A DNA stretch of 64,000 nt from contig CM060477.1 of the NCBI GenBank assembly GCA_030544235.1, positions 3,377,434 to 3,441,433 on the forward strand. Direction: 5' to 3'. The position numbers and the translations under genes were made by a program. Of this stretch, positions 11,760 to 23,870 are shown in pieces. Positions within the stretch are counted from its first letter, which is position 1, and the number at the start of each line of letters is the position of its first letter. The DNA is from Lepturacanthus savala (lineage: Eukaryota > Chordata > Actinopteri > Scombriformes > Trichiuridae). The notes below the pieces were generated by a model. It was not told the DNA's origin and did not search any database. It was given only the letters and a program-made list of their open reading frames with translations.

Positions 11760-12447
11760 AAATGCGTGCGTAAAAAGGCGAGTTTACTGAAACCGGTTGG
11801 TTGGCGACACACGCGCGCGCGCGCACACCCCACGCGTACGCACGCAGACAAAACACGTCCACTAGAAGCGGTGGGTGCGAACTTCCAAGCCGGATGATGG
11901 ATTAGCGCATCAGACAGATAGCAAAAAAAAAAGGAAAAAAAACCTCGCAGCATACTATGAACTCCAGATGTCAATGTATTGGAAGAAAAAAAACAGCCAC
12001 CCACCCACGGCGGAGTGACTCACGGTTTTTAAAGTAGTTGAATAAGCGAGCGCCGGTGCGGACGGGGAGATTTCTGCGTGGGGTTGTTCTGGCTCGTTTC
12101 TGGCGCTTAAAAAGCTGCTCCACGCCGCGGTTTTTTATGGGGAAGAGAGGCGCTGAGCTCGAGCCGCCACACGGACAGACAGTTGCTGCGCTCGGCGCTG
12201 GTGCCAGATATGGATAGCGCGCCGGATACCTCTGGACGCTGGTGCGCATCTTCATAAAAGTGCGACACTTCGGGGAAGTGGGAAAAAAAAGAAAAAAAGT
12301 TCATTTGTTCTGAGTCAAAGTCGAGAGGGGGACGCCAGCCGCTTCTTCGAAAACCAACTGATCCAAGAGAAAAAAAAAAAAGAAAAAGTGTGAGAAAAGT
12401 CTCCCAAAGATCTTCTGTTCACAGGAAGCTCAGCAGTGAGAGAGAAG
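11760..12447 (+). promoter_or_regulatory. CpG-rich promoter and 5' UTR region of ism2
   Basis: CpG density rises sharply here relative to the AT-rich flanks, ending at the isthmin start codon. It holds an alternating purine-pyrimidine tract at 11806-11828 (ACACACGCGCGCGCGCGCAC) and a TATA-like CATAAAAG at 12253-12260, about 190 bases before the ATG. The start of transcription cannot be fixed from sequence. Confidence 0.55.
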
Positions 12448-15400
12448 ATGCGTCAAGAGGTCGCTCGGAGATTTCAGATGCTGTTTGTGATTTGGTCCTT
12501 ACTTCTCGTTAGTTTGGGGACAGGGTTTCCTACCAGACACAAGAATGTTGCCCACAAGGTACGTTTTTAACAGACTTCAACCGGTTTGTGTGTTGGCTTT
12601 TTATTTATTTTTTTGTTATAGCAGCGAAAGTTACACCTGCGGCTCACAAAAGCGAAAATATCCACATGAATATAATAGATAATGTCCGTCAAATCATTGC
12701 AAACTGTTAAAAATCAGGGTATGTTTAGTGTTTTGGCTCCTTTATGTCTTTTTTCGAATAATGATCCCAACATTATAATCAGTGGTGGATGAAGTATTCA
12801 GATTCTTTACTGGAGTAAATGTAGAAATACTGAATTGAAAATGTTACTTAAGTAAAAGTACAGACGGTTAGATAAAAGTATATTCAGATAAAAGTATATT
12901 CATTTTATGTAAAATATTAAAAAACGAGAACATTACCCTCTGAAATCTAGTGCAGTATGTATATGAAGTAGCATCGGATGGAAATACTCAAGAACCTCAC
13001 AATTATACTTAAGTACAGTACTTGAGTAATGTACTAAGTTACTTTCCACCACATTTGCAATATTATGCATATATAGTACAGTAAAACTATACTTTTTTTT
13101 GCTTAAAGTACCACAAAATTGTACTAAAGTATAGTACTGGACTAATGTACTTAGTTACTTTCCACAACTGACTACAACAGACCTAGAGTTGCAATATCCT
13201 TGTTTGCTTAAGAAAATCATTGTGAATGAGAATATTGTCATAAATATGTTTGATTCTAATTTATTATTATTGTCATCTGAACAACACAAACTGTCATTAT
13301 TCAGCCTCCATCCGTCCATTAAATGAGCTGAAACGACAGGTTTCCTCAGCAGTGCATGTTCTCTATTGTTCCGGCTCCTCTCTCCATGTATAGTGCTGGT
13401 CGTCCGTCACCGGGCATAAACCGTGCCGTAATAAATCCACACACACGCGCTGTGTGGTGTGTGTCTAAGGGAATGTTTGTGTTACACATATTTGGATATC
13501 AAAGTCTGTTTGTGTGTGTTTGTGTCGGGGGTTCGGATTTTTTTTTTTTGCCTTTGAACTCTCCCGTCTTGTGTGGCCTCCCCATGGAATGGATGCCCTA
13601 TTGGGTCATTTCTCCCTCTCTTCCCTCTCTCTCATCATGTGTCTGCTTGATGTCAAAAAGACACAGAGAAGGATATACAAGGAGGGAGGGATGAAAGAGG
13701 AGAAGGGAACGATTAGTGAGAAGAAAAAAGGAAAGATCTCACTACCACGGCTTGTGTGATTGTTCGGTTTCATTCAACAAAAAAGGCTCCAGTTGGTGAC
13801 TTTGTACCTCCAGCGTGACCTGCTGGTTGTGTAAGTGGCGGATGGAGAGGAGAGATTAGCGGAGGAGGAGAGAAGGAGGAGGAGGAGAGAAGGAGGAGGA
13901 GGAGGAGGGAGCTCAGTAAACCGGCTGCTCTGGTAACGAGATGCTTATGTAACCAGAATAAGGCGAGCGCCCTCTGCATCTCTCACACTGGAGCCGGGGG
14001 GTCAAGTGTCATTCATCTGATTGTTTACGCTGCCTCTTTTTTTGTGTTAATGTGGAATTTCCTGTTTTCTTGAAGTGGCCTCTCTTTTTTTTAACCAAAT
14101 ATCAGGACCTGTTTGTCTGTTTTCTAGCTCCAACCCCGACCTCTACAACCTCACCCTGATTCTACCAGGCATGCCATTCGCTGTCCCGTTTTTTTCCTCT
14201 CTCTCCATTTGATGGCGATCAAAGAGCGTCCATAGTTTATTGTTCTTCTGTAATGGTTTGGAAACAGCCAAGTGCAGAGGCCTTTGATATCTGCGGGCAC
14301 ATAAATCAGGGCTGCCACACCGCCTGCCTTCCCAGCCTCCCCTCCTCCTTCCAAACGCCCCAGCAGATCCCGTCCCTACCCCTCACCTCAACCCCTGCTG
14401 CCCCCATCATCCCGTCTACCCGACCCCCTTCCTCCGGAAAAAACCTGAATGTGTGTCAGCGGCCAGCAGCAGCGATGACAGTCGCCCGAAATGGAAGCGT
14501 TGGTTTCAAGTCGAGTGAAAGGAGGACACGCAGTGCTTTGCCAAACGGGTGGATTTCCTAGTCGTGTTTCGTGGTTCCCGAACGCATCCATATAGTCTCC
14601 CTGTTAAGCGCACCGCATGCCATCAGCCGGCGGGTCTTTGATCAGGAGAGCCCCACCGCCGGGAGGAGGAGAGCAGGATCAGAGAGAACGAGGGGGAGGA
14701 AGAAAGGAGGAGGAGAGTGATATATAATGCGAAAGAATACAGGATCCAGATGTGTAACAAGATGAGATGGAGGGTGTGAAAGTATGAGGCCTCTAGGTGT
14801 CTGCTTGAGCCTGTAGGCGTCAGGGCATGTATGTGGATGTCAGGTGTCTGTAAGTGAATATCGGGCAGACATTGGAGGATTTGTGGTGGAATTGTAGTCA
14901 AGTACATTCACTCAAGTACTTAACCTCTTAAGACTGTGAGTGGTATGGGGGAGCAGCGGGGTCATTTTACGGCAACCTGACGCTTCAGTCTTGGTTTCTA
15001 AGTACAAATAACCCAACAATCATAGTCTCAAAGTTGTTTCACATTGAATGACACCATGCATGAGCCAATTGAAGCATGGGGTTGGGAGCCAGCTTGAAAG
15101 ACATTGAGCACTGACAACAAAAGTTTGACCACCTTTGGTTTGATTGACAGCAGTGAGGCCCAATGGAAATTTCCCATGGCGAAACCATCTGACCAAATCT
15201 GATAGCCAATATCCAGGGCTTTCAAATGACATGTGACATGCAGGAACTGTTCTAAGAGGTTAATTACAGTTTTAAGTTGTATTTTACTTTAGTATTTCTA
15301 TTTGATGCTGTCATGCACTTCTACTGCACTGCATTTCAGAGGGAAAGGTTAGCTACTTTTCACTCCAATACATTCATTTGGCTTGGCTTTAGTCCCAAGC

Positions 15401-18400
15401 TACTTGAGATGAGACCACAAAAACAGTTTTAGCCAAAAAACCAAGAGCAAAACCAAAACTATTCCAATAAAATATGACATGTATGCATATTAACTCACAA
15501 ACATTTTTGCATTTTGCAACATTTTTATGTATGGTCTTTTGAGCAATGAAATTGAAGTATTGGCGACAGTTTCAAAGTAAGTTTTCCAAAAATGGTTATT
15601 GACTTGTCCAGATATTTGGGGAGGGGGGCCAACTTCTCTTTATCCATCATTTATCATGCTTGACAGGCTCCAACTCTAAACAGGCATTAAGTGTTCACAT
15701 GCTTGGATTTGACCGGCCACATAACTTCTTTATGGGACAATCACAGGCAGCCAGTGAAAAGTACGCCCTGTTCTAGAGGCCATAACTATAAATCATCAAC
15801 CATTTAGTCATTAATACAGACATTTCTTGTCCTCTTTAGCCTTGCATCTGCCACTGAGTTTGCTCTGTGCAGACCACAAACTGGCTTGGGTCCAATCTTA
15901 GGTCCTGTCCAATCATATGTTTGGGCTAGTTTAGTCTATTCAGTATTATATAGATATGACTGAATGGCAGACAGGAGTTCATTAGGGGCTTTGGAGCTTG
16001 GTTTTGACCAATAAAATAGGCATGTGTGCTTTTAAAACATGAGCCAGATACATGCAGCCCGGAGAAATCAGAACAACCAGAAATCAATTCTTTTCAGTGA
16101 CCCCACCATTATATTGTCATTATTAATCTTGGAGACCAATGTTTCCCCCTGTTGTTCTTCCTTCTGAGTGACTGTAAAAAGATAAGTGGTGGTCGTAGTG
16201 GCAGCGGCAGCACGGCAGGTTCAGATACACTCGCGCCAGCCCAGGGGTCCCACGCCTCCCAGGCCCTCTCATTAAAGCTAAAAGAGGATCTCTCTGGCAC
16301 AGGCCCTCTTTGTCCACAGCCTGGATGCCATGACTGTTGTGGGAAAAAAAAGAGAATGAAAATGAATGAAGGCTGGTTGGTCACTCGGCTGGTTAGTTGG
16401 ATGCCTCAGGGACTCTCTGGAATTGCTGACCAAGCTGTAGTAGAAGTGGTAGGTGTTTTCAAGGTTTCTTTCTCGAAACAGAGCACTAATTGTTTTTATG
16501 CTCACCAATAAGCCACCACAAAGGATGGATATTTTTTTGTCAGTGACTCAAAAGTAGTCATAGTTGTCCAAGTACTTTTCCTTCGGTGACTTCTCTTTTA
16601 AATCATTCCACTGGGTTCTTGTTTGTGGCACGAGATAAAAACACAATATCTTACATTTTAACTTGTTCATTCCATCAGGCCCACAGCCACCCGGTTCACA
16701 GTGGTGGGGTCCAATATGTCCCTGATACCTTGGAGCAGCAGAACCAGGTGCAGAGTCTTCTACCTGAGCCCCACAGCCACCAGAGAAGATGGTCTCACCC
16801 GCAGCACCGGTCTGTTGGCGTTCTTCCACAGCCGGAGCCAGAGGAGGAGACCAAACCCTTCATCCTCGACCTCAAGAACTTCCCCGACCTGGCCAATGCT
16901 GACATCAACTCACAGAACCCCAACATACAGGTGAGTGGGGAGACGGGAGTCACACGTTGTCCATTATAATTATATGATAACCAATAGGTGGTAGATTGGT
17001 CCGTTTTGTCTTCTGCTTTAATTATTTATTTCTTTAATGCTTACCAAAATCAACAACCTCTCCATCCTTTGGCTACTATTCAATCAATGTGTAATATAGG
17101 AAAAAGTGGTCTATAATCATAATCTCCCCCATTAAGTTCTCATCATCATTGACCCCAAAAAGTTGTTCTCTTTAAATTATCTCAGGGCAGTTATCCTCTC
17201 CAACTCTGGTCAGTGTAATCAGGATGTGGTTAGGGGGACTACATCTAATACAGCGACCAGTGAAATGTTCTAATGTCCAGATGTACCAAAAGACTTGGGA
17301 CACCCATCTAAAGCAAATTAAAGCAGTTCTCAATCACCATACGTCTTCTTTCCTGACAGTGAAATTCAACTTCCAAAAATTACAAATAGATAGTTTTTCA
17401 TCCGTGTCTCCATGTTGCCTGGTTTTCACATCAGTAGCCATTGGAAGCACTGCAGCATCTAAGATGAGTCATATAGACATAATGAGAGGTAGTTAACCAG
17501 AATAAATGCTCACATTCTCTCCCTGAGAGGATCGTTTGGACGGCTGAATGCTCATGCTCATGTCTGGCTGGCTGACTTAGATCCAACAGGGAGCTAAAAT
17601 GCTTCCCTGATGATTTGAGATGGTTGGTTTCTCTTGAAGATCTTGTCACTTAACGGCTAAAGCTACACAAAAACATTGGTGGTGTTTTACACTTTGGCAA
17701 AATTAGGCAGCACTGGACTATCCAATCACATGTCATTTGTCTCTACTCACTGTTAATGTCAGTTTGGATTTTTAATTACACTTACCCTGCAATTACCCCT
17801 GTCTAGGATCTTGGTTTGCAGGTTTAAACTTTTAGGAGAAAGTTGTTCACTTGGTATTTACTTCAAATTCATACAGACCCCTCGCTCTGTCTGTGTAGGT
17901 GACGATTGAGGTGGTGGACGACCCTCAGATGGAGGTAGAGATGGACCTGGCCAAGGAAAAAGACTTGCTACCCTCCTCCTCCTCCTCCCCCTCTTCTACA
18001 GTCGATTGGCTTGGCGGCAAGAAGCTTTTCTGGCCTCTTTTCTGGACTTACACCGATGCTGATTCCAATGAAGACAGCAACAACCGTTCAGGTGTGGAGG
18101 AGACTGGTGAAGAAGAGGAGGAGGAAGATTACTCTCTGGATTACGGGAGCGAGGAGCCCTTACCCAGCGGAGTGGGTGGAGACTGGGATAGTCGTTGGAA
18201 CGAAGGCTGGGATCCAATGCAGAGCTACTATGGTAAGTTTGCCAAGTGGTACACCGACTGTCTGTTAGCGCAGCCACATAATTAAAGCTCTTTTATAAAT
18301 ATATGGCTTTGCCAATCTGATTATGGCTTTTTAAAAAATATTACCAAAATTCATCTTGTGGATTTTCCAAATTAAGAAATGTAAAAAAAAATGGAAAATA

Positions 18401-21400
18401 AAAATGTAATCACTGAAAGTCGAAAAAGAGAAAGTGATAAGAAATTAAAAAGAACAACCTAGAAAGAAACATAGAAAGAATTTTTGGAGATCAACGATGC
18501 CCCAGATCAGAGGCTAATCAGTGCTCACATATTGACCCTAAATTGCTGTGAGTGAACTGTTCAAAGATGCAATCTGAGACCTGCCAGTGCATCAATAAAT
18601 ACGCAAAAGATGTCAAATAGCCAAAATATCTGGACCTGAAGGGGAGTCCAAATCCTGTGGTGTGAAAATTGTTGGCAATGAGAGTGGCAATCAGCTACAG
18701 CCAATAAGAGGGTGAGGGAAAAACTGGGGGAGGAGTCGTAACACCTGCAACACACAAAAAGAAATCCTGTCTCACGCATCTTATCGCATCACTTCCTGTG
18801 ACACTTCTCGCATGTTTTCATGACAAAACATAGTTTGGAGACCAGGCAGACTCATCAGGGATTCCTCCTGCTGAAAAATCTTGTAATCAGGATTGGCTAT
18901 GTCGGGTGCAAAACGACTTCAAGATTCTCCTTTATAAGACAGAAAGTTGTGTACTTTGAACAGTACAGTGATCGGACTTTTAAGTCATGTAGTATGTGCT
19001 TGGCATTAGGAACGCTGCATGACAGACTTGTCTATACAGTCTAGAGAGAACCGAACGATGCCAGTATGCGAGAAAGAATGAGCACTCGACCATCAGGACA
19101 TTATGGGCACTTTGAAGTCGACACTGGTCGTGCTGGTCGCAGAGGCCTGCCTTTTGAAGATGGGTCCGATGCGCTCGCTAATGGCAGCGTGAGGCCGGCA
19201 CTGTTCTCTGAGACAAAACAGCCCTCTGCTTGTGGACAATTAGAGGGCAGATTGGGAACACAGAATGACAGGGGCCATTCGGCTGGCCCTTTCATCCTTC
19301 CCCGGGACCCCATAGGCCCCCCCAGACCCTGGCGGCCCTCTGCGGCTCAGCCTTTTGAGCCAGTTCAAGAATTTCGGGGGTCTTTCAGGGTTCTGCATAA
19401 CTTTTACAGCTCTCTTTCCCCTCTTAATTCTGCCTTCCTCTGGTGGGAAAACTGCTGTGTCTCAGCTTGCACAGACCATTTATTCAGTGGTAAAAATAGT
19501 AAATAATGAGAGGAAAAGGGAAGGTGTACAAAGTGGGAAAAAGGGAGAGATGGCAGAGAAGAGAAATAGAAAAAGAAAGGAGGAAAGAGAGAGAAAATAT
19601 CTGATGGGCTGGGCATTGTGTAGGCCAAATGTGCAGAGTTGTCTACTGCAGTTCAGACTGCAGTCATGGGTTTACCACAGCCTAAAGCTTTTATTCCTTA
19701 ATGAAAATTCCCATATCTATTGGTTAAAAGGTTTCTGAAGTTTGTTGTTGTCAAAACCTCTACTGTCATACTCTTTATCCATGTGGCAACATATAGACTT
19801 TATCTGTTTAAGTGTTGTGCATGTAGGCGTCAGCAATGGGCAACAATGCCTAAGTGGTCACATCTAAAGACTCACTGAATATAAATCAAGGATGTCTGCC
19901 TTAGCTTCTTCTATAATTAAGACTCTCCTGAGACCTCATTCATGTATGGCCACATGGCAAGTTGGCAGTACCCACAAAGTAAAATTGGGTGCTCGCTACA
20001 CCCAAGCTGGTATTTCTGCACCCACCTCGCCTTTAATCAAGAATGACTTGTTTTCAGTGTTATTAACACCACAAGGAAGCATGGTGCGGAGGCGGACAGC
20101 CACAACATAGCCTCTCTCTCTTTAATTTTACTGAAGCCTTCTTAAAATGAATATGGGTTTGCAGGGAGAAGGTTGGACCAGGAGAAAATTGGCATTTATA
20201 TGGAGTGAGAACGTCCGGAGACTTTGAAAGCTTATTCTGGACTAGAATGTGAAGTACATGCCGAGTTCACTTCAAGACAAAACTCCAAGGTGTTTTTGTT
20301 AGGATTTATAGGGTTTTCCTCCCTTGTGTTCATAATCCCAGTCAACCCTTTGAAGCTGCTTCTTTTTAGCTTGTGAAATATACCACATACCTGTCTGAGA
20401 GCATGATGCAGAGCTCCTGTAACTGTCTGTTTGAATCCCTGGTTTTGTTAAATAATCCTCTCATAATTTCTTCAATCTTTTTTTTCCGCTTTCATCCACA
20501 GCTTTCATCTTAATAAAATCTGATTAATTTTCATTGTTGTGCAAAGTATGGTCTGATCTATGTAAAAAGTAGCATGGAAGTTAAGGCCTATGTTTTACTT
20601 TTGTTCCCACAGAGAAAGAGGCAGAGGAGTGGACTCCCTGGTCTCCCTGTTCAACAACATGTGGACATGGTGAGAGGAAGAGGACCAAGTCTTGTGGCTA
20701 CTCCTGCACTCTGACCGAAGCCTCAAAGTGTGACCTGGAGCCTTGTCCAGGTTAGATTATACTCCAATTTTAAGAGTTAAAAAATCAAACAAGGCCAAAA
20801 TATTGAGGCACCTTTTGTGCTTTAGGATTTCTGCCATCACTGGCTGGTTTTTAATCTCCAGTGTGTGTGTCACTCTTCTCTTTGCAGGTGATGTCAACAC
20901 AGTGGTTGAGCCCTTCCCTTTCGAGATGGAGAATGGCACAGAGCCATTTGGGACAGGTAGGTGTTTATTATTGAAAGTTCTCTATAATATCTGAGATTAG
21001 CTTCCAGGCCTAAAATTATTTTAAACCAGGAATGGTAGCACTTTGAAACAGGGGTGTACCCTATGTATAATTTACTATATAATATATAGTTTAGGGTAAC
21101 AGACTCAATACTGTATCATTGATGTTTGTAGATGACGGGGACTAGCTCCAAATTTTGCTCCAAAAATACAGGTTTTTATTGCTACCATGACAACACAGGT
21201 TTATGTGTTATTGCTGTTGTCTTTTCAATAGATGTGGACAGCTGTGAGAAGTGGCTCAACTGTAAGAGTGACTTCCTCCAGAGGTACATCCACCAGGTCT
21301 TGTCTGAACTGCCGAACTGCCCCTGCTCCTACCCTTCTGAAGTGGCCTACACCGTGGTGAGTGTCTACGATGAGACTCGCGAACAGCCGTTCCGCTGGCG

Positions 21401-21749
21401 CGACGCCAGCAGCCCCAAGGAGCGCCTGGACATCTACAAGCCATCGGCGCGTAACTGCATCCGCTCGGCTCTTTCCAGCGACTCATCCACTCTGGCGGCG
21501 CAGCACTGTTGTTACGATGACCGCGGGCGGCTGATCACGCGGGGAAAAGGCGCAGGAACGCCTAACCTGATCAGCACCGAGTTCTCACCTGAGCTGCACT
21601 TCAAAGTGGACGTGCTGCCTTGGATCCTATGCAAGGGAGACTGGAGTCGCTTCCATGCGGTGCGGCCACCCAATAACGGGCTGAGCTGCCCTGAAAACCC
21701 CCATGAAGACGTGTTCATGAATGATCTGGAGGAGGCCAGGGAGTACTGA
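12448..21749 (+). CDS. ism2: Isthmin, secreted protein with TSP1 and AMOP domains (ISM2-type), complete
   Basis: Secreted isthmin-family protein of 473 aa. Exons: 12448-12558, 16679-16930, 17899-18232, 20613-20750, 20888-20956, 21232-21749; phases close and the stop is TGA 21747-21749. Residues ~10-27 are a signal-peptide core (MLFVIWSLLLVSLGTGF). Residues ~100-130 carry the conserved isthmin segment FPDLANADINSQNPNIQVTI. Residues ~130-230 are low-complexity, with a Ser run and an acidic EEEEEED stretch. The thrombospondin type-1 repeat is at ~238-279 with WTPWSPCSTTCG, which holds the WxxW mannosylation and CxxTCG fucosylation motifs, and six cysteines (245, 249, 260, 264, 272, 277). An AMOP domain at ~302-473 ends in EAREY, as in known isthmins, and has a KGD tripeptide in ILCKGDWSR. 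One N-glycosylation site (NGT) lies in exon 5. Family members are reported to bind integrin alphaV-beta5 and act in angiogenesis and metabolism. ISM1 is the alternative; neighbours favour ISM2. Confidence 0.93.
12780..13052. mobile_element. Teleost GTGGTGGA...TCCACCAC MITE (hAT-like), first copy
   Basis: Left end CAGTGGTGGATGAAGTATTC and right end AGTTACTTTCCACCAC are inverted at GTGGTGGA. The interior is built of AAGTAAAAGTACAG and ATACTTAAGTACAGTACTTG blocks. This matches the very abundant fish MITE GTGGAAAGTAACTAAGTACA. No clear target duplication was seen. Confidence 0.7.
13078..13170. mobile_element. Fragment of the same TCCACCAC MITE family
   Basis: AAGTACCACAAAATTGTACT then AATGTACTTAGTTACTTTCC, the right end of the element at 12780-13052, repeated within 100 bases of it. 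The left end is missing. Confidence 0.6.
13860..13913 (+). repeat. Purine-only GGAGGA/GAGAA tandem repeat
   Basis: Roughly 50 bases of pure purine built from GGAGGAGGAGAGAA units ending GGAGGAGGAGGAGGGAGC. Could form a triplex or unusual structure; no gene. Confidence 0.8.
14883..15395. mobile_element. GTGGTGGA-type MITE interrupted by a TTAA element
   Basis: The left part 14883-14923 (GTGGTGGAATTGTAGTCAAG, TACATTCACTCAAGTACTTA) and the right part from 15260 (ATTACAGTTTTAAGTTGTAT ... TGCATTTCAGAGGGAAAG) are the two halves of one copy of the common fish MITE also seen at 12780. The halves are separated by the 336-bp element at 14924-15259. Confidence 0.7.
14920..15263. mobile_element. TTAA-flanked piggyBac-like MITE (family 2), nested
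   Basis: TTAA at 14920-14923 and 15260-15263. Left end CCTCTTAAGACTG, right end reversed CCTCTTAGAACAG. Length 336 bp, no transposase frame. It splits the surrounding MITE exactly at a TTAA. Confidence 0.75.
16931..17898 (+). other. ism2 intron 2, 1.0 kb
   Basis: Donor GTGAGT, acceptor TGTGTAG. No repeat or gene recognised. Confidence 0.6.
18233..20612 (+). other. ism2 intron 3, 2.4 kb
   Basis: Donor GTAAGT, acceptor CCCACAG. A 146-codon open frame at 19066-19506 shows no known domain and no flanking splice pattern that would keep frame with isthmin; treated as chance. Confidence 0.6.
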
Positions 21750-23870
21750 GGGACTACAGCCAAAACTACCACTTCACTCCGAGAGTCAGAGGGCCCAATC
21801 CTAATTTGAGAGGAGACTACCTACCTTAAAAGTCATGTAATTTTATGTGTAAAGCATGCATCAGCCATTTACCATCCATTAATGACTGTGAGGAAATGCA
21901 CATTCGTGATTGGGAGTTGTGTGGGGTGTAAGAACGATGGTGAAGTGTGGCTGTCTCAAGTTAGGATTTGGCACAGTGGCCTGGTATCAGGCTCGAACTG
22001 AACTGAATTATATGAATGGGGAAAAAATGCAGTGTTCTCCCATGGCTTTCCAACCTGTTACACATCTGGCATGACATCAAGCTCTCTCTTTATATTCAGT
22101 ACACTCTCCTGGGTGCTTGTAAGCATGTCTACCTACTGGCTTTTTATGATGGTGTCCTGGAGCGCTTGTGAATGACAAAAGCAACATATGGTAAAGATCC
22201 TGATCATGCTTCTTGTAGGTTTTACAATAGGAAATGTATGAATATGGGCTGGTTATTTTTTGATGAAACAAACAAATGTATGGGCAGAGTCCAACAGATG
22301 AATATCCTAACAATGCTGCTACAATATAAGATCCTTCAGGTTTTAAAAAGGTATCGCGGGGGAACAAGACAACGGGACATCAGTCGACCCAAACAATGCC
22401 ACATGCAGTCACAGTAATGTACATTTCAATCAATCTTTTGGGACGCTAAAATTAATAAGACGAGTAAGGTGAGAATTTGAAATCCAAACCAGGGAAGTAA
22501 GCTAAAAAGGCTTTGAAACATTCTGTTGTTGAGCTAGTGAGAATTATGAGAATAGCCGGTATTAGACAGTATTGATACAGGAACAGCACATTTGATTTCA
22601 AATGGTTTGTCACACAGATTGATTTCATGTGTTTCCTCACATTTTCACAGCCAGGAAAATATTTAATCTGGGTGCCAAAGAGTTAAAAATCAGACTGTTG
22701 GTGCCTGTGTAAATCCAGCCTCCTAAGTCTCTACGGTGCAAATGTAGGAAAAAAAAAAACAGTGAGTAGATTGTGCTCATAGATGTGTCTCTACAATGTT
22801 CTCAGGGGGACTAACTGACCATGATTCATTTACCTCGACAGCGGAGCTCTATTGGACCTAGTACAAAGTGTATTGGGGTAAAGATTACTAGACGGGTATC
22901 AGGAGTGTAATCCAGATTGGAATTGATGAACAGATAATGCTTTTTGTGCAGTTTCAGAAAGCAGTTCGGAACCCTTATAACTGAATAGCTGTTGATGCAT
23001 TGTGTGCGCTACGTCATTGCTGTTTAAGCTGTTGGCTTAGGGTCTTTGGGTTTATGTACAGAACATGATTAGATAGAAAGGGCATTCCTACTTAAATAAA
23101 CACTCTTGAGAGGTCATGTAGTGGCCTTATTCTAGCTGACAGAGTATTGGAAGCAGTATCCATTACCAAATATTTTCTCATTAGGGTATAGACCATAAGA
23201 TTTGAAACAATGCTCATTCCTGTGACAGTTTATCAGTCAGTGGCAGTCTACTTTTAAGTATCCTAACGTTGCAGGACTCGCCCTTTCTATCCAATCAACT
23301 TCTACGGATGTTCGTTCCAAACCTTTTTATTTTTCAGGAATTCTGCTTCCAGATGTGTTTATGCCAACATGCATTTATATTTTGGAATCACCGATTTTGA
23401 AGGAAGGCACTTTATTTAAGGTTTATATACAAAAAAAAAAAAAGATTTATCAAAATGTACTCATGTTTGCCATTTGTTCATGATAGTGTTATTGTGAAGG
23501 GAAACTTGCCAGAAATGCTGCATTGTTCTGAGAGTGCATATATCAAGTGTTCTGTTGAGAAAAAAAGCATGATCTTTTTGTGATTTCTAAATCTAGTATT
23601 ACATATATGGTGTTGTACAGTATTTATTTGTCTGTTCTCTTTTTTTTTTAAGTTTGCTGAAGCTTTGAAATGACTCTATACTCAACATGGTGCACTAATC
23701 GGACTGAGAAATGAAGGCACCCAATATCAAAAGGGAAACCACTTGCCTCATATCACTTCATACAGCAACATCAAGTGTCTGTGTTTCATTCTATGTCGTA
23801 CTGCAGTGCTCTATGAATATGTTGTTGCAATTATGCTGAAGAAATATATAAAGACTTTGCATTCATCATC
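21750..23870 (+). other. Probable 3' UTR of ism2
   Basis: No gene is recognised after the isthmin stop. Candidate polyadenylation hexamers are AATAAA at 23095-23100 and a weaker AATATATAAA cluster at 23843-23852 followed by T-rich sequence. Either a 1.35-kb or a 2.1-kb UTR is possible. Confidence 0.45.

Larger units (their letters stand above)
12559..16678 (+). other. ism2 intron 1, 4.1 kb
   Basis: Donor GTACGT, acceptor CATCAG. Contains hAT-like MITE copies (12780-13052, 13078-13170), a purine-rich GGAGGAGGAGAGAA tandem at 13860-13913, and the nested transposons at 14883-15395. Open frames such as 16152-16511 show no known protein and are taken as chance. Confidence 0.65.

Noticed and set aside
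13356..13465. Possible extra exon or conserved element in ism2 intron 1
   Set aside because: The isthmin reading frame is complete without it, and conservation cannot be judged from one sequence.
16152..16511. 119-codon frame in ism2 intron 1 as an alternative first exon
   Set aside because: No signal peptide, ends in a stop before a usable donor, and exon 1 at 12448 already supplies a proper secretion signal.
19066..19506. 146-codon open frame in ism2 intron 3
   Set aside because: No recognisable protein, and it is not needed for the isthmin frame, which closes exactly without it. Moderately GC-rich sequence makes a chance frame plausible.
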